64,000 nt of DNA. Origin: Betaproteobacteria bacterium. GTDB lineage: Bacteria; Pseudomonadota; Gammaproteobacteria; Burkholderiales; Casimicrobiaceae. The position numbers and the translations under genes are program-made. The notes under the pieces are model-generated. The model was given only the letters and a program-made list of their open reading frames with translations. It had not been told where the DNA came from and searched no databases. Positions within the stretch are counted from its first letter, which is position 1, and the number at the start of each line of letters is the position of its first letter. The stretch covers positions 310,001-374,000 of the forward strand of contig JAAFJO010000005.1 of NCBI GenBank assembly GCA_013298145.1. Reading direction: 5' to 3'. Below are positions 19,750-29,187 of this stretch, piece by piece.

Positions 19750-20715
19750 TCAACGATTCGGTTGCGGCGCTCGCTCGTGTTTCCAAACGCGGCCTAGCGC
19801 ATCGAACGCCACCTGCACAATGTCGCGCTCGCGCTGTTTTGCGTGGCAGATGAAGCAGAGTTCCGCGTTGAGCGCGACGCGGTCTGCGATCGCCAGGCCG
19901 TGCGTTTGGCTCTCCGAAATCGCCAACGAATCACGGGCGAGACTGAGCCCAACGCCTGATCGAACGAGTGCGAGCATCGACGCTTCCTGATCCACTTGCG
20001 CCACGCCGTTGAGCGATAGACCGAGCGGACTCAGCGCATCGTTTAGCAAGCGACTATGCACAGAGTGCGCTGGTGTGATAACCCATGGAAGCCGTACCAA
20101 CTCGTTCCAGCTACGACCATGGATTTGTGGGCCCCAGCCCGTTGGTGCAATCACTCGATAGGTGTATGAAATCAATGTCTTCGCCCAAATAGATTTGGGC
20201 AAAGTCTTGTGAACCAACACACGTTGGTTTCGCACTTTCTGGGCTGACGTCGTCGCCGAATCGATGTAGTAGCCCACGTCTAAATCGCCACGGAGCAGCG
20301 CTTCGCGCACTTCACCGCTCATGCCTTGGCGTAGCTCGGGTGATACCTCCGGTGCGATTGCGACCAATTGCTTGAGGAACTCGCCCAAGCGAGTGAATTC
20401 GGGATCGAGCACCGTGCCGATTCGCAGTTTTCCGCGCACTCCACCACGCATTCGTTCTGCCATTTGCAAGAAATCAGCGTGCGCGTCCAATGCGCGCTCA
20501 GCATGCGCGAGCAGCTGCGCGCCGTCGCGGGTGAGGATTACGCCGTTTGGCATTCGCGTGAAAAGTGGAAATCCGAGCAGTTCGCTCAGTTGCTTGATTT
20601 GCAGGCTAACCGCGGGCTGCGTGAGGTGAAGTTTTTCCGCGGCACGCGACACATTGCCTTCTCGCGCCACGATGACGAACGCGCGCAGTGCTCGGTTATC
20701 TAGGGCTTTTGACAT
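19750..20715 (-). CDS. LysR-family transcriptional regulator
   Basis: A 321-residue LysR protein: N-terminal winged helix (residues about 8-66, FVIVAREGNVSRAAEKLHLT, QPAVSLQIKQLSELLGFPLF) and a periplasmic-binding-protein-like effector domain. It diverges from the aldehyde dehydrogenase gene across an 88-bp region, the usual arrangement for a LysR regulator and its target. The effector is unknown but may be a branched-chain amino acid or propionate-related catabolite, judging by the neighbour. Confidence 0.9.
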   Translation of the reverse strand: MSKALDNRALRAFVIVAREGNVSRAAEKLHLTQPAVSLQIKQLSELLGFPLFTRMPNGVILTRDGAQLLAHAERALDAHADFLQMAERMRGGVRGKLRIGTVLDPEFTRLGEFLKQLVAIAPEVSPELRQGMSGEVREALLRGDLDVGYYIDSATTSAQKVRNQRVLVHKTLPKSIWAKTLISYTYRVIAPTGWGPQIHGRSWNELVRLPWVITPAHSVHSRLLNDALSPLGLSLNGVAQVDQEASMLALVRSGVGLSLARDSLAISESQTHGLAIADRVALNAELCFICHAKQRERDIVQVAFDALGRVWKHERAPQPNR

Positions 20716-20721
20716 AAGCGA

Positions 20722-20737
20722 TTTTTATATCAAAAGC
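20722..20737. promoter_or_regulatory. Possible LysR operator in the divergent region
   Basis: TTTTTATATCAAAA is an AT-rich imperfect palindrome with T-N11-A character just upstream of the LysR start, in the 88 bp shared with the dehydrogenase gene. Position and form suit an autoregulatory LysR site; no more can be said. Confidence 0.3.
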
Positions 20738-20803
20738 GAACGGATTTCATTGGTAAAAGTGAGCAAACTTGCGTAAATTTCGGGCATTCAACTAGGTAGC
20801 GTT

Positions 20804-22342
20804 ATGAACACAGTCAATACCGAAGAAGCTCGCGCCGTCGCGGGATCGATCACCGCCATTGCCCACCATGTCAACGGCGCGCCATTCGCCGGGTCGAGCA
20901 CGCGTACGAAAAGCGTTTTCAATCCTGCGACAGGTGAAATGACTGGGCAGGTCTCGCTGGCAAACGCGAGTGATGTTGATGTCGCAGTGCGTGCGGCGAA
21001 GGCTGCGTTCCCGGCATGGTCCGACACTCCGCCGATCAAACGTGCGCGCTTGATGAATCGTTTTCTCGCGCTAGTCAATGAAAACAAGGATCGGCTTGCG
21101 CGTGCGATCACGCTTGAGCATGGCAAAGTGTTCAGCGATGCACAAGGCGAGGTCGAGCGTGCGATTGATGTGATCGAATTTGCGTGCGGGATGCCGCAAT
21201 TATTGAAGGGCGATTACACCGAACAAGTCTCGACCGGTATCGACAATTGGACGATGCGCCAACCGCTCGGCGTCGTGGCTGGAATCACGCCGTTTAACTT
21301 CCCGATGATGGTGCCAGCGTGGATGTTTCCGGTTGCCATCGCGGCGGGCAACACGTTTATCCTCAAGCCATCGCCGATCGATCCCACCCCGACGCTCTTG
21401 ACCGCAGCGCTCATGAAGGAGGCCGGATTTCCGCCCGGTGTATTAAACGTTGTGCAGGGCGACAAAGACGCGGTCGATGCGCTCCTCGTGCATCCCGATG
21501 TGCAAGCGATCTCTTTTGTGGGCAGCACGCCGGTTGCAAACTACATCTATGAAACCGGTGCACGGCATGGCAAGCGTGTACAAGCGCTGGGCGGCGCGAA
21601 GAATCATTTGATTGTGATGCCCGATGCTGACATCTATAAAGCGGTTGATGCCTTGATGGGCGCGGCTTATGGCTCTGCCGGTGAGCGCTGCATGGCAATC
21701 AGCGTGGCGGTACTGGTGGGCAGCGCCGCTGAGCAGGTGATGCCAAAGCTCGCCGCCGCCGTTGCCAAGTTACGCGTCGGCAGCGGCTTATCGAATGACA
21801 GCGAAATGGGGCCGATCGTGACTACGGAGGCGCGTGAGCGTATTCGCGGCTACATTGAAAGCGGTATCGCCGAGGGCGCGACGCTGGTAGCCGATGGACG
21901 CACGATCACCGTGAAAGACCATGAGCAGGGCTTCTATCTGGGCGGCACCTTGTTCGATCACGTCACGCCGGCGATGAGCATCTATCGCGAAGAGATCTTC
22001 GGTCCGGTGCTCTGCTGCGTGCGGGTGAAGAGCTTCGATGAGGCGGTGCAACTTGTCAATGCGCACGAATTCGGCAACGGCGTGTCGTGTTTCACGAGCG
22101 ATGGCAATGTAGCGCGCGAATTCGCGCGGCGTATTCAAGTGGGCATGGTGGGCGTGAATGTGCCGATTCCCGTGCCGATGGCGTGGCATGGGTTTGGCGG
22201 CTGGAAACGCAGCTTGTTCGGCGACATGCACGCCTATGGCGAAGAGGGCGTTCGCTTCTACACCAAGCAGAAAAGCATCATGCAGCGCTGGCCCGACTCC
22301 ATCAGCAAAGGGGCGGAGTTCACGATGCCTGTTGCGAAGTGA
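20804..22342 (+). CDS. mmsA: CoA-acylating methylmalonate-semialdehyde dehydrogenase
   Basis: This 512-residue aldehyde dehydrogenase has the family-typical FNPATGE start, [16 protein letters not shown], the NAD-site [11 protein letters not shown] and the catalytic Cys near residue 296 in GERCMAIS. The FNFPMMVP and GERCMA contexts match MmsA/IolA, which converts methylmalonate (or malonate) semialdehyde plus CoA and NAD+ to propionyl-CoA (or acetyl-CoA) and CO2 in valine, pyrimidine or inositol breakdown. Other valine-pathway genes (mmsB, acyl-CoA dehydrogenases) are not adjacent. Confidence 0.92.
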   Translation: MNTVNTEEARAVAGSITAIAHHVNGAPFAGSSTRTKSVFNPATGEMTGQVSLANASDVDVAVRAAKAAFPAWSDTPPIKRARLMNRFLALVNENKDRLARAITLEHGKVFSDAQGEVERAIDVIEFACGMPQLLKGDYTEQVSTGIDNWTMRQPLGVVAGITPFNFPMMVPAWMFPVAIAAGNTFILKPSPIDPTPTLLTAALMKEAGFPPGVLNVVQGDKDAVDALLVHPDVQAISFVGSTPVANYIYETGARHGKRVQALGGAKNHLIVMPDADIYKAVDALMGAAYGSAGERCMAISVAVLVGSAAEQVMPKLAAAVAKLRVGSGLSNDSEMGPIVTTEARERIRGYIESGIAEGATLVADGRTITVKDHEQGFYLGGTLFDHVTPAMSIYREEIFGPVLCCVRVKSFDEAVQLVNAHEFGNGVSCFTSDGNVAREFARRIQVGMVGVNVPIPVPMAWHGFGGWKRSLFGDMHAYGEEGVRFYTKQKSIMQRWPDSISKGAEFTMPVAK

Positions 22343-22389
22343 TGGCCTGAGATGTCTGCGTCAACTGCGATGCGAGCGCTCGTCAGATC

Positions 22390-24108
22390 ATGAGCGAAGC
22401 AAGGTTTGATTACGTCGTCGTCGGCGCGGGTACGGCTGGCTGCTTGCTCGCCAACCGGTTGAGCGCTGATGCCTCAAAGCGCGTACTACTCATCGAAGCG
22501 GGGGGGCGCGATAACTATCACTGGATTCATATCCCCGTCGGCTATCTCTACTGCATAGACAATCCGCGAACCGATTGGCGCTACCGCACCGAGCCGGACG
22601 CTGGACTTAACGGTCGCAGCCTGCTGTACCCGCGCGGAAAAACGCTCGGCGGATGTTCGAGCATCAACGGCATGATCTACATGCGCGGCCAGGCACGTGA
22701 CTACGATGCGTGGGCGAGTGCAACCGGCGAAGACGCGTGGCGATGGCACAACGTTTTGCCAGACTTTATGGCGCATGAAAGTCATTACAGCCTTGACGAT
22801 GAACGCCAGATTTGCGTAGGGCAAGGTAGCAAATACAGCGGTAATCCAACCATTGCTAAAAACGGGAATCTAGCCCCAAGCTTTCATGGCCGAAGCGGCG
22901 AATGGCGTATCGAGAAACAACGGCTGCGCTGGGACATTCTCGACGCGTTCGCCGACGCTGCCGTGGAAGCTGGAATCCCGCGAACCGAGGATTTCAATCG
23001 CGGGGACAACGAAGGCGTTGCTTACTTTGAGGTCAATCAAAAGGCGGGTTGGCGTTGGAATGCGAGCAAGGCATTTCTACGTCCGATTCAATCTCGGCCG
23101 AATCTCACAGTGATGACCTCCACGCAGGTTCGCAGGCTGCGGTTCGCGCGCTCGACCGAGCGGGGCTTGCATTGCGTCGGCGCGGAGCTGATCGGCGCGA
23201 GCGGCGCGTTTAGCGTGCGCGCCGAGCGCGAGCTCATTTTGTGTGCGGGCGCAATCGGAACGCCGCAGCTATTGCAACTCTCGGGCATCGCTCCGCGTGG
23301 CTTGCTTGCGAGACACGGTATTGAGCCAGTGCACGAATTGCCGGGTGTGGGTGCAAATCTGCAAGACCATCTGCAGATTCGCGCGGTGTTTAAGGTAAGC
23401 GGCGCAAAAACACTCAATACGCTTGCCAATTCGTGGTGGGGCAAGGCGGCGATTGCGTGGGAGTACGCAGTCTCGCGAACCGGGCCGATGAGTATGGCGC
23501 CGTCACAGTTGGGCATCTTCACCAAGTCGCGGCCCGAGCTCGCACACACAAACCTTGAGTTTCACGTGCAACCGCTCTCGCTGCCCGCGTTCGGCCAGCC
23601 GCTACACGCATTCCCCGCGTTTACCGCGAGCGTGTGCAATCTGAATCCGACGAGTCGTGGCAGTGTGAACATTGTGAACGGTGATTTCAAAACGCCACCC
23701 GCAATTGCGCCGAATTACCTGAGCACTGATGCTGATCGTCAAGTGGCGGCCGATTCGCTTCGTGTAGCTCGGCGTATCGCGGCGCAGCCTGCCTTGGCGA
23801 AGTATTCGCCGCAGGAGTTCAAGCCTGGCATTGAATTCCAGAGTGATGATGAGCTGGCTCGGCTCGCAGGTGATATCGCCACCACCATTTTCCACCCCGT
23901 GGGCACGGCAAAGATGGGGCGATCCGATGACGCCACCGCGGTGGTTGATGGAAAACTGCGTGTTCACGGGGTTCGCGGCCTGCGCGTTGTGGATGCAAGC
24001 GTGATGCCAACCATCACAAGCGGCAATACGAATAGCCCCACATTGATGATTGCTGAAAAAGCGGCGCGATGGATCATTGAAGAAAGCCGCGCGAGCAGCG
24101 AGCGCTAG
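22390..24108 (+). CDS. GMC-family FAD-dependent oxidoreductase
   Basis: The protein has 572 residues. The N-terminal FAD fold reads VVVGAGTAGCLLANRLS with RVLLIEAGG, the GMC signature is GKTLGGCSSINGMIYMRG, and the C-terminal active-site region has HPVGTAKMG (about 502) and SGNTNSPTLMIAEKAA. Members oxidise choline, alcohols or sugars. It is choline-dehydrogenase-like overall, but no betaine genes are nearby and the substrate is uncertain. It follows the mmsA-like gene by 47 bp and probably shares its transcript. Confidence 0.9.
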   Translation: MSEARFDYVVVGAGTAGCLLANRLSADASKRVLLIEAGGRDNYHWIHIPVGYLYCIDNPRTDWRYRTEPDAGLNGRSLLYPRGKTLGGCSSINGMIYMRGQARDYDAWASATGEDAWRWHNVLPDFMAHESHYSLDDERQICVGQGSKYSGNPTIAKNGNLAPSFHGRSGEWRIEKQRLRWDILDAFADAAVEAGIPRTEDFNRGDNEGVAYFEVNQKAGWRWNASKAFLRPIQSRPNLTVMTSTQVRRLRFARSTERGLHCVGAELIGASGAFSVRAERELILCAGAIGTPQLLQLSGIAPRGLLARHGIEPVHELPGVGANLQDHLQIRAVFKVSGAKTLNTLANSWWGKAAIAWEYAVSRTGPMSMAPSQLGIFTKSRPELAHTNLEFHVQPLSLPAFGQPLHAFPAFTASVCNLNPTSRGSVNIVNGDFKTPPAIAPNYLSTDADRQVAADSLRVARRIAAQPALAKYSPQEFKPGIEFQSDDELARLAGDIATTIFHPVGTAKMGRSDDATAVVDGKLRVHGVRGLRVVDASVMPTITSGNTNSPTLMIAEKAARWIIEESRASSER

Positions 24109-24271
24109 GGTGTTTCCCGAGCGCGCCAACGCTGCATTGCTGTTCAAATTCATGCCCGTTCTACGCAGAGCGCGAGCGATGTCGTCGCCGGTTAAGCGGA
24201 ACTCCCTCCTGAACTCACCGATCAGTTCGTGAGTCAGAGCGCACATCGCATTGATCTCCTTCTCACAAAAA

Positions 24272-25516
24272 ATGAACAACAACCTTCTTTTCATTCGAAA
24301 CCGCTTATTGCACGCGCTCGCGCCGTTTGCCGCGCTGTCGATGCTTGCTATATCGCCTGCGCTGGACGCACAAACTGCGGCACCGAGCGCGCCGAGTTTC
24401 GATGTGACCACCGTGCTCAACAATCTCGATGATCCGTGGGACGTCGCATTTGCGCCGGGTGGCGCGATGCTTTTCACGGAGAAGTGTCGCGGTCTGTCGG
24501 TACGGCTCGCCAACGGCACGGTGCGTAAGTTGATTGGAAACACTCGCGACTACGTGCTCAATGCAAAAGACTTCTTCTGCCAAGGTCAAAGCGGGGTTCA
24601 CGGCGTGGCGGTTGACCCTTCGTTTGCGCAAGGCCAGCGCTTCGTGTACGTGTTCAGCGCGTCTGACCTCAGAAAAGAGCCGCGAACGAATCGCGTCATT
24701 CGCGTGCGCGTGAGCGATGATTGGTCGCGCGTAACCGATCGCGTGGATATCGTTGACGACATCTCGTTCAAGGAAGCGGGCATTCTTGGGAGCGCGGGGG
24801 CCCACAGCGGCGGCCGATTGCGCTTTGGCCCTGATGGATATCTGTGGATCACGACTGGCGACAATCACGATCCAGGGCTGCCGCAGGATCCCAAGCGGAT
24901 TGGCGGCAAGGTCATTCGCGTGGATCGCGATGGCAAAGCCGCGCCGGATAACAAAGCGCCTGCCGGTTTCGATGCCCGCATTTACACCTACGGTCACAGG
25001 AATCCTCAGGGAATCGCGTTTCGCCCCGCCGGACAAAGCGCCGCCGGTCAAGCCTTTACTGGCGAGCATGGGCCAAACCACACCGATGAAGTCAACGCGC
25101 TCGTCGCGGGCGGCAACTCAGGTTGGGATCCGCGGAATCGGCCGGGTCTGGATTGCTGGAAAAGTGGCTATTGTGGTTATGCGGGCGACCCGAAAACAAT
25201 GCCGATGACTGATTTCACCCGCTTCCCGCAAGCGATGCGGCCGGTCTGGGAAAACGACGCGCGGAGCCAGGGGATGGGACCGGTAGAGTTTTTGAATGGA
25301 TCGCAGTGGGGCGCGTGGAATGGTGCGCTTGCCGTGTCGTTCATGCGTGATCGTCGCCTCGATCTGCTCACGCTCGACAGCGCGGGAAAACTTAACCGCG
25401 TGACGACCGTGAAAATGCCCACCGATCTGCGTATTCGAAGCCTGATCCAGGGCGCCGACGGTGCGCTCTGGGCGGCGCTTGACGGAGGCCAGATCGTGCG
25501 AATGACGATGCGTTGA
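24272..25516 (+). CDS. PQQ-dependent sugar dehydrogenase family protein
   Basis: From ATG 24272 the product has 414 residues with a signal peptide (about residues 1-31, ending ALDAQ). It is a six-bladed beta-propeller of the soluble glucose/sorbosone dehydrogenase type (GDPWDVAFAP-like NLDDPWDVAFAPGG, GAHSGGRLRFGPDGYLWITTGD, GHRNPQGIAF, GEHGPNHTDEVN). The His of GAHSGG and the Arg-Asn-Pro loop are in the positions used for PQQ binding or catalysis in the family. It acts in the periplasm, oxidising an aldose or alcohol. A TTG start at 24251 is also possible. A terminator follows. Confidence 0.88.
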   Translation: MNNNLLFIRNRLLHALAPFAALSMLAISPALDAQTAAPSAPSFDVTTVLNNLDDPWDVAFAPGGAMLFTEKCRGLSVRLANGTVRKLIGNTRDYVLNAKDFFCQGQSGVHGVAVDPSFAQGQRFVYVFSASDLRKEPRTNRVIRVRVSDDWSRVTDRVDIVDDISFKEAGILGSAGAHSGGRLRFGPDGYLWITTGDNHDPGLPQDPKRIGGKVIRVDRDGKAAPDNKAPAGFDARIYTYGHRNPQGIAFRPAGQSAAGQAFTGEHGPNHTDEVNALVAGGNSGWDPRNRPGLDCWKSGYCGYAGDPKTMPMTDFTRFPQAMRPVWENDARSQGMGPVEFLNGSQWGAWNGALAVSFMRDRRLDLLTLDSAGKLNRVTTVKMPTDLRIRSLIQGADGALWAALDGGQIVRMTMR

Positions 25517-25536
25517 TTGGGCGTGATTGCGTCATG

Positions 25537-25563
25537 AAAAAGGCTCGCGAACGAGCCTTTTTT
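25537..25563 (+). terminator. Rho-independent terminator after the sugar dehydrogenase
   Basis: AAAAAGGCTCG/CGAGCCTTTTT with a 4-nt CGAA loop forms a strong stem ending in T residues, 20 bp after the stop. Confidence 0.92.
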
Positions 25564-25696
25564 GTGCGTTTGGCGGGGTGAGTAGATTCGATCGTTAGGC
25601 CTATAGGTCCCGAACGTAGCGCCCAACGCGCTCCCCCGAAATCAGAAAGCTTATCGGGCGTCGCTTTTGGCGTTGTATTGGTTGGATATTTGCGGG

Positions 25697-26701
25697 CTAG
25701 ACGCTGCGTTGCGTCGAGTATTCGCAGAGATCGAGCATCCAGCGCTTGGCATTGCTTTCGGGCAGCGAAGCAATTTCTTCGGCCGCCGCGCGCGCGTGAC
25801 TTTCTGCAAGTGCCATGCTCGCGTCGAGTGCGCCGCAGAATTCAAGAAGCTCGCGTACTTTTGGCAAGTGCGCGTGTTCGTGCGTAACGCGGTTATCGCG
25901 AATAATCGAGCGCAACCAATTACGCTCTTCTGAGGCGGCGCGCTTGAGTGCAAGGATAATGGGCAGCGTGAGCTTGCCCTCCGCGAGATCGTCGCCGAGG
26001 GATTTTCCAAGAACGTCAGCGTCGCCCCGATAGTCGAGCACGTCGTCGGCGATTTGAAATGCGACGCCGAGTCGCCTTGCATAGTTGGCCATCATCGTCT
26101 CGCGCGCGCGATCCGCGCCCGCGGCGATTGCCCCTAACGCGCCGGCGGCCTCGAACAACTTTGCCGTTTTTGCCTCGATCACGCTCATGTAATCGAGTTC
26201 GGTGAGCTCGAGGTTACCGATGGCCAGAAGCTGCATGACTTCACCTTCGGCGATCCGATTGGTCGCCTCGGACACGATTTCAAGCACTCGCATGCTGCCC
26301 GTGGAGACCATGACTTGAAAAGCGCGACTGTAGAGAAAATCGCCGACCAAGACGCTCGCTGCGTTGCCAAACTCGGCGTTCGCGGTTGGCATTCCGCGGC
26401 GCATGTCGGACTCGTCGACGACGTCATCGTGAAGGAGGGTCGCGGTGTGGATGAGCTCTACAGTCGTTGCCAGCGCAATGGCGTTTTCGCGTGAACCCTT
26501 ATTTTCTTGGGCGTAAAAGCTCAAAAAAACGAGAATAGGTCGCAGTCTTTTTCCGCCTGCGTTCACGATATAGTCTGCGATAGAACGAATAAGCGCTACA
26601 TCTGAATCCAGCGTCGTGCGCAGCTTTTGGTCGAGTAACCCAAGATCGGCGGCGAGGCCATCGATGATCGGTTGGACAGAGGGGGCGGCGACGACACTCA
26701 T
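25697..26701 (-). CDS. ispB: Octaprenyl diphosphate synthase
   Basis: From ATG 26701 the enzyme has 334 residues, typical for IspB. The two Asp-rich motifs of trans-prenyltransferases are DDVVD (92-96) and DDVLD (219-223), with GGKRLRP (49-55) near the N terminus. It extends farnesyl diphosphate with isopentenyl units to make the ubiquinone side chain. It is divergent from rplU-rpmA, the usual betaproteobacterial and gammaproteobacterial order. A frame to 26755 would add 18 residues with no family support. Confidence 0.95.
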   Translation of the reverse strand: MSVVAAPSVQPIIDGLAADLGLLDQKLRTTLDSDVALIRSIADYIVNAGGKRLRPILVFLSFYAQENKGSRENAIALATTVELIHTATLLHDDVVDESDMRRGMPTANAEFGNAASVLVGDFLYSRAFQVMVSTGSMRVLEIVSEATNRIAEGEVMQLLAIGNLELTELDYMSVIEAKTAKLFEAAGALGAIAAGADRARETMMANYARRLGVAFQIADDVLDYRGDADVLGKSLGDDLAEGKLTLPIILALKRAASEERNWLRSIIRDNRVTHEHAHLPKVRELLEFCGALDASMALAESHARAAAEEIASLPESNAKRWMLDLCEYSTQRSV

Positions 26702-26821
26702 GCCATCGATTTTAGAGGGCGGCGGAGGTGACGTTTGCCCATCCAAGCCGACCATCGGGCGGGCGGCCCAGAAAATGGAGCGTTCGTTCGGTTTGTGGCT
26801 GAATTGTTTGAGGAATTGACG

Positions 26822-26827
26822 CTATAA
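26822..26827 (+). promoter_or_regulatory. -10 element of the rplU-rpmA promoter
   Basis: A perfect TATAAT at 26822-26827 lies ~74 bp before the L21 ATG in the ispB-rplU divergent region. The -35 is weak (TGAATT-type about 17 bp upstream). Placement fits a ribosomal-protein promoter. Confidence 0.6.
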
Positions 26828-26900
26828 TCTTGGGCTCTTCGCGATTTTTGTGCTGCTCTGCAGCGCGCGAAAAGTTATCCAAACTCAAGGGTTATCAACA

Positions 26901-27599
26901 ATGTATGCGGTCATAAAAACCGGCGGCAAGCAGTATCGCGTTGCAGCTGGCGAAAAACTCAAGGTAGAACAGATACCTGCAGACGTTGGTGCAACCGTCA
27001 CGTTCAATGAAGTGCTTGCCGTTGGCGCAGGCGCAGATTTGGTGGTGGGAGCGCCTTATGTGAGTGGTGCTAAGGTCGATGCCGCCGTGATTGATCACGG
27101 TCGTGGCGACAAAGTGCGCATCTTCAAGTTGCGTCGTCGTAAGCACTACAAAAAGCAGCAGGGTCATCGTCAAAACTTCACCGAGGTCTTTATCTCGGCA
27201 ATCTACGGCGCTAATGGCGCTGAAGTGGCAAAAGCCGATGCTCCAGCTGTGAGCGGAGCTGTTGCTGTCGCCGCTGCGGGCGCAGCCGTTGCTGCAGTCG
27301 CAACGAAGAAGTCAGCAAAAGTACGCGGCAAGAAGAAAGACGGCAGCGACGACATCGAGATCATCGAAGGAATCGGTCCGAAAATTGCCGAGCTGTTGAG
27401 CGCCGATGGCTTCGGTACGTTCGAAACGCTCTCGAAAGCAAGCGTTGAACAGTTGAAAGCATCGCTCGATAAAGGCGGTAACAAGTTCAACATGGCGAAA
27501 CCTGAAACCTGGGCCGAGCAAGCCGCGTTGGCTGCTAAGGGCGATTGGGCGGCATTCGACAAGCTCACCGAAGAGCTCGTTGGTGGCGTTCGCAAGTAA
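26901..27599 (+). CDS. rplU: 50S ribosomal protein L21 with C-terminal helix-hairpin-helix extension
   Basis: Residues 1-103 are a complete bacterial L21 ([31 protein letters not shown]). The protein continues with an Ala-rich, then Lys-rich linker (about 104-150) and an ~80-residue domain with a helix-hairpin-helix motif ([15 protein letters not shown], 152-166), reaching 232 residues against about 103 in E. coli. L21 binds 23S rRNA. The extra domain could bind rRNA, DNA or protein. It is followed 15 bp later by rpmA. Confidence 0.95.
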   Translation: MYAVIKTGGKQYRVAAGEKLKVEQIPADVGATVTFNEVLAVGAGADLVVGAPYVSGAKVDAAVIDHGRGDKVRIFKLRRRKHYKKQQGHRQNFTEVFISAIYGANGAEVAKADAPAVSGAVAVAAAGAAVAAVATKKSAKVRGKKKDGSDDIEIIEGIGPKIAELLSADGFGTFETLSKASVEQLKASLDKGGNKFNMAKPETWAEQAALAAKGDWAAFDKLTEELVGGVRK

Positions 27600-27614
27600 A
27601 GGAGTAAGCACACC

Positions 27615-27884
27615 ATGGCACAGAAAAAAGGCGGCGGCTCCACACGCAACGGTCGCGATTCCGAATCGAAACGCTTAGGCGTTAAATCGTACGGCGGTGA
27701 ACTCATCAACGCCGGTACCATCATTGCACGTCAGCGCGGCACCGTGATTCACCCTGGCGTTAACGTCGGCATGGGTAAAGATCACACGCTGTACGCGACG
27801 ATGACTGGCCGCGTTGAGTTCACAGTGAAAGGCCCGAAAAGCCGCAAAACTGCGAATATCGTTCCGGTCGCAGCGGCGGAATAA
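27615..27884 (+). CDS. rpmA: 50S ribosomal protein L27
   Basis: This 89-residue protein has the characteristic start [20 protein letters not shown] and the [10 protein letters not shown] motif. L27's N-terminal tail reaches toward the peptidyl-transferase centre. The gene is paired with rplU, as is nearly universal. The GTPase gene obg, which often follows, is absent; a terminator ends the unit instead. Confidence 0.98.
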   Translation: MAQKKGGGSTRNGRDSESKRLGVKSYGGELINAGTIIARQRGTVIHPGVNVGMGKDHTLYATMTGRVEFTVKGPKSRKTANIVPVAAAE

Positions 27885-27901
27885 ATCTCGCCCTTCAAAA
27901 C

Positions 27902-27926
27902 AAAAAGCACCTTCGGGTGCTTTTTT
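27902..27926 (+). terminator. Rho-independent terminator after rpmA
   Basis: AAAAAGCACC/GGTGCTTTTT with a TTCG tetraloop, followed by more T residues, 17 bp after the rpmA stop. Confidence 0.93.
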
Positions 27927-28116
27927 GTTTTCGAGCGCCTGATTTTTTGCGTGTCTCGCGCCCTTGTGATTCGCGCGACGCGGCGAAGATTGGCAACAGC
28001 GACTTTTAGCCGGCTTTATAGGGGCAAGCTAGTATTTTTATGCAATAGCAATGAGTGTGAAAATAAACGCTTTGCCCAAACGTATGTTGATTTAGCGCGA
28101 GAGTGCTATGAGCAGA

Positions 28117-29187
28117 TCACCGACGTTCGATCCGCCAAGTCATCGCCGCGGCGACGGTGAGAAAGAGCATCGAGGGCATCACGGCACCAAGTAGCGGCGG
28201 CCACTGATACAGCAGCGAAAGATAGGAAAACAATCGGTTAAAGATGATGAAAACGAGCCCGAGCAAGATGCCGATAAAAATTCGCCCAGCGACGCCGCCC
28301 GCACGCTGCTGAATCTGCGCAAACGGGATTGCGATCAGCATCAGTACACACGTTGCGAGCGGGTAGAAGAATTTGCCCCACATCGCTGATTCGAAGCGGC
28401 GCGAATCCTGGTTATTGGCTCTCAAATGCCCGATATATTCGACCAATCCGTCAAGCGAGAGCTTCTCCGGCGCGAGCTGCAGCACGGAAAGCATGCTCGG
28501 GGTTAGCACCGTGTTCCACAACTGCGTCGCGTTTACAACGGCGTTGACTGCCTGCGGCTCGAAACGCGTTTCGGTGACGCGCTCTAGTTGCCACTGCTGC
28601 CCGCCTTGAAATACAGCTCGCTCGGCGACGATCGTTCGTGCGAGGTCAACATCATTGGCGTATTCAAACACCCGCACACTTCGCAGCGATCCATCGGGGA
28701 GCACGCTTGCGATGTTGATAAACGTGTTGCCGTCCTTAAACCAGTAACCGGATTGGAATGCGCGAGCAATGAAAGGCCGCGCGCCGGTGACCGCGCGAAT
28801 GCGTTGCGCCACCTGCTCGCTTCGAGGCACCACGTATTCACCGACGACGAACACCAATCCGGCGAACACCAACCCAACGCTGCTCACTACGCCGGCGATT
28901 TGGAGCGCAGAGATACCAGAGGTACGCATCACCGCGTATTCGCTATTTCCAGCGAGCTGTGCAAGCGCGAACAACGTGCCAATCAGCGCAGCAATCGGTG
29001 CTAGTTCATAAAACGAACTCGGCACCGTCGCCGCCGCGAGAATGAAGAATTGCGCCGCGTTGAGCTGTCGAAGCGACGCAAGCTCCTGCAAAAAATCATA
29101 AAAAATCAGCAGTAGAAGGAGCGCCACGAGCACCAGCGCGCTTGCGGCCACGATCTCGCGCGCGATGTACCTTGCGATTGTCTTCAC
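28117..29187 (-). CDS. lptG: LPS export ABC transporter permease LptG
   Basis: A 356-residue YjgP/YjgQ-family membrane protein with N-terminal helices (LVALLLLLIFYDFLQEL), a periplasmic beta-jellyroll region and C-terminal helices (VLMLIAIPFAQ, GIFIGI-type). LptF and LptG form the inner-membrane permease of the LptB2FG transporter that extracts lipopolysaccharide. The start overlaps the end of lptF by 4 bp, so the two are translationally coupled. LptG is the second gene in this class, as here. Confidence 0.93.
   Translation of the reverse strand: MKTIARYIAREIVAASALVLVALLLLLIFYDFLQELASLRQLNAAQFFILAAATVPSSFYELAPIAALIGTLFALAQLAGNSEYAVMRTSGISALQIAGVVSSVGLVFAGLVFVVGEYVVPRSEQVAQRIRAVTGARPFIARAFQSGYWFKDGNTFINIASVLPDGSLRSVRVFEYANDVDLARTIVAERAVFQGGQQWQLERVTETRFEPQAVNAVVNATQLWNTVLTPSMLSVLQLAPEKLSLDGLVEYIGHLRANNQDSRRFESAMWGKFFYPLATCVLMLIAIPFAQIQQRAGGVAGRIFIGILLGLVFIIFNRLFSYLSLLYQWPPLLGAVMPSMLFLTVAAAMTWRIERR

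Noticed and set aside
23602..24543. 313-residue minus-strand frame across the GMC 3' end
   Set aside because: Most of it is antisense to the well-supported GMC gene and lacks domain character; only the ~45-residue stretch in the gap is kept as a curiosity.
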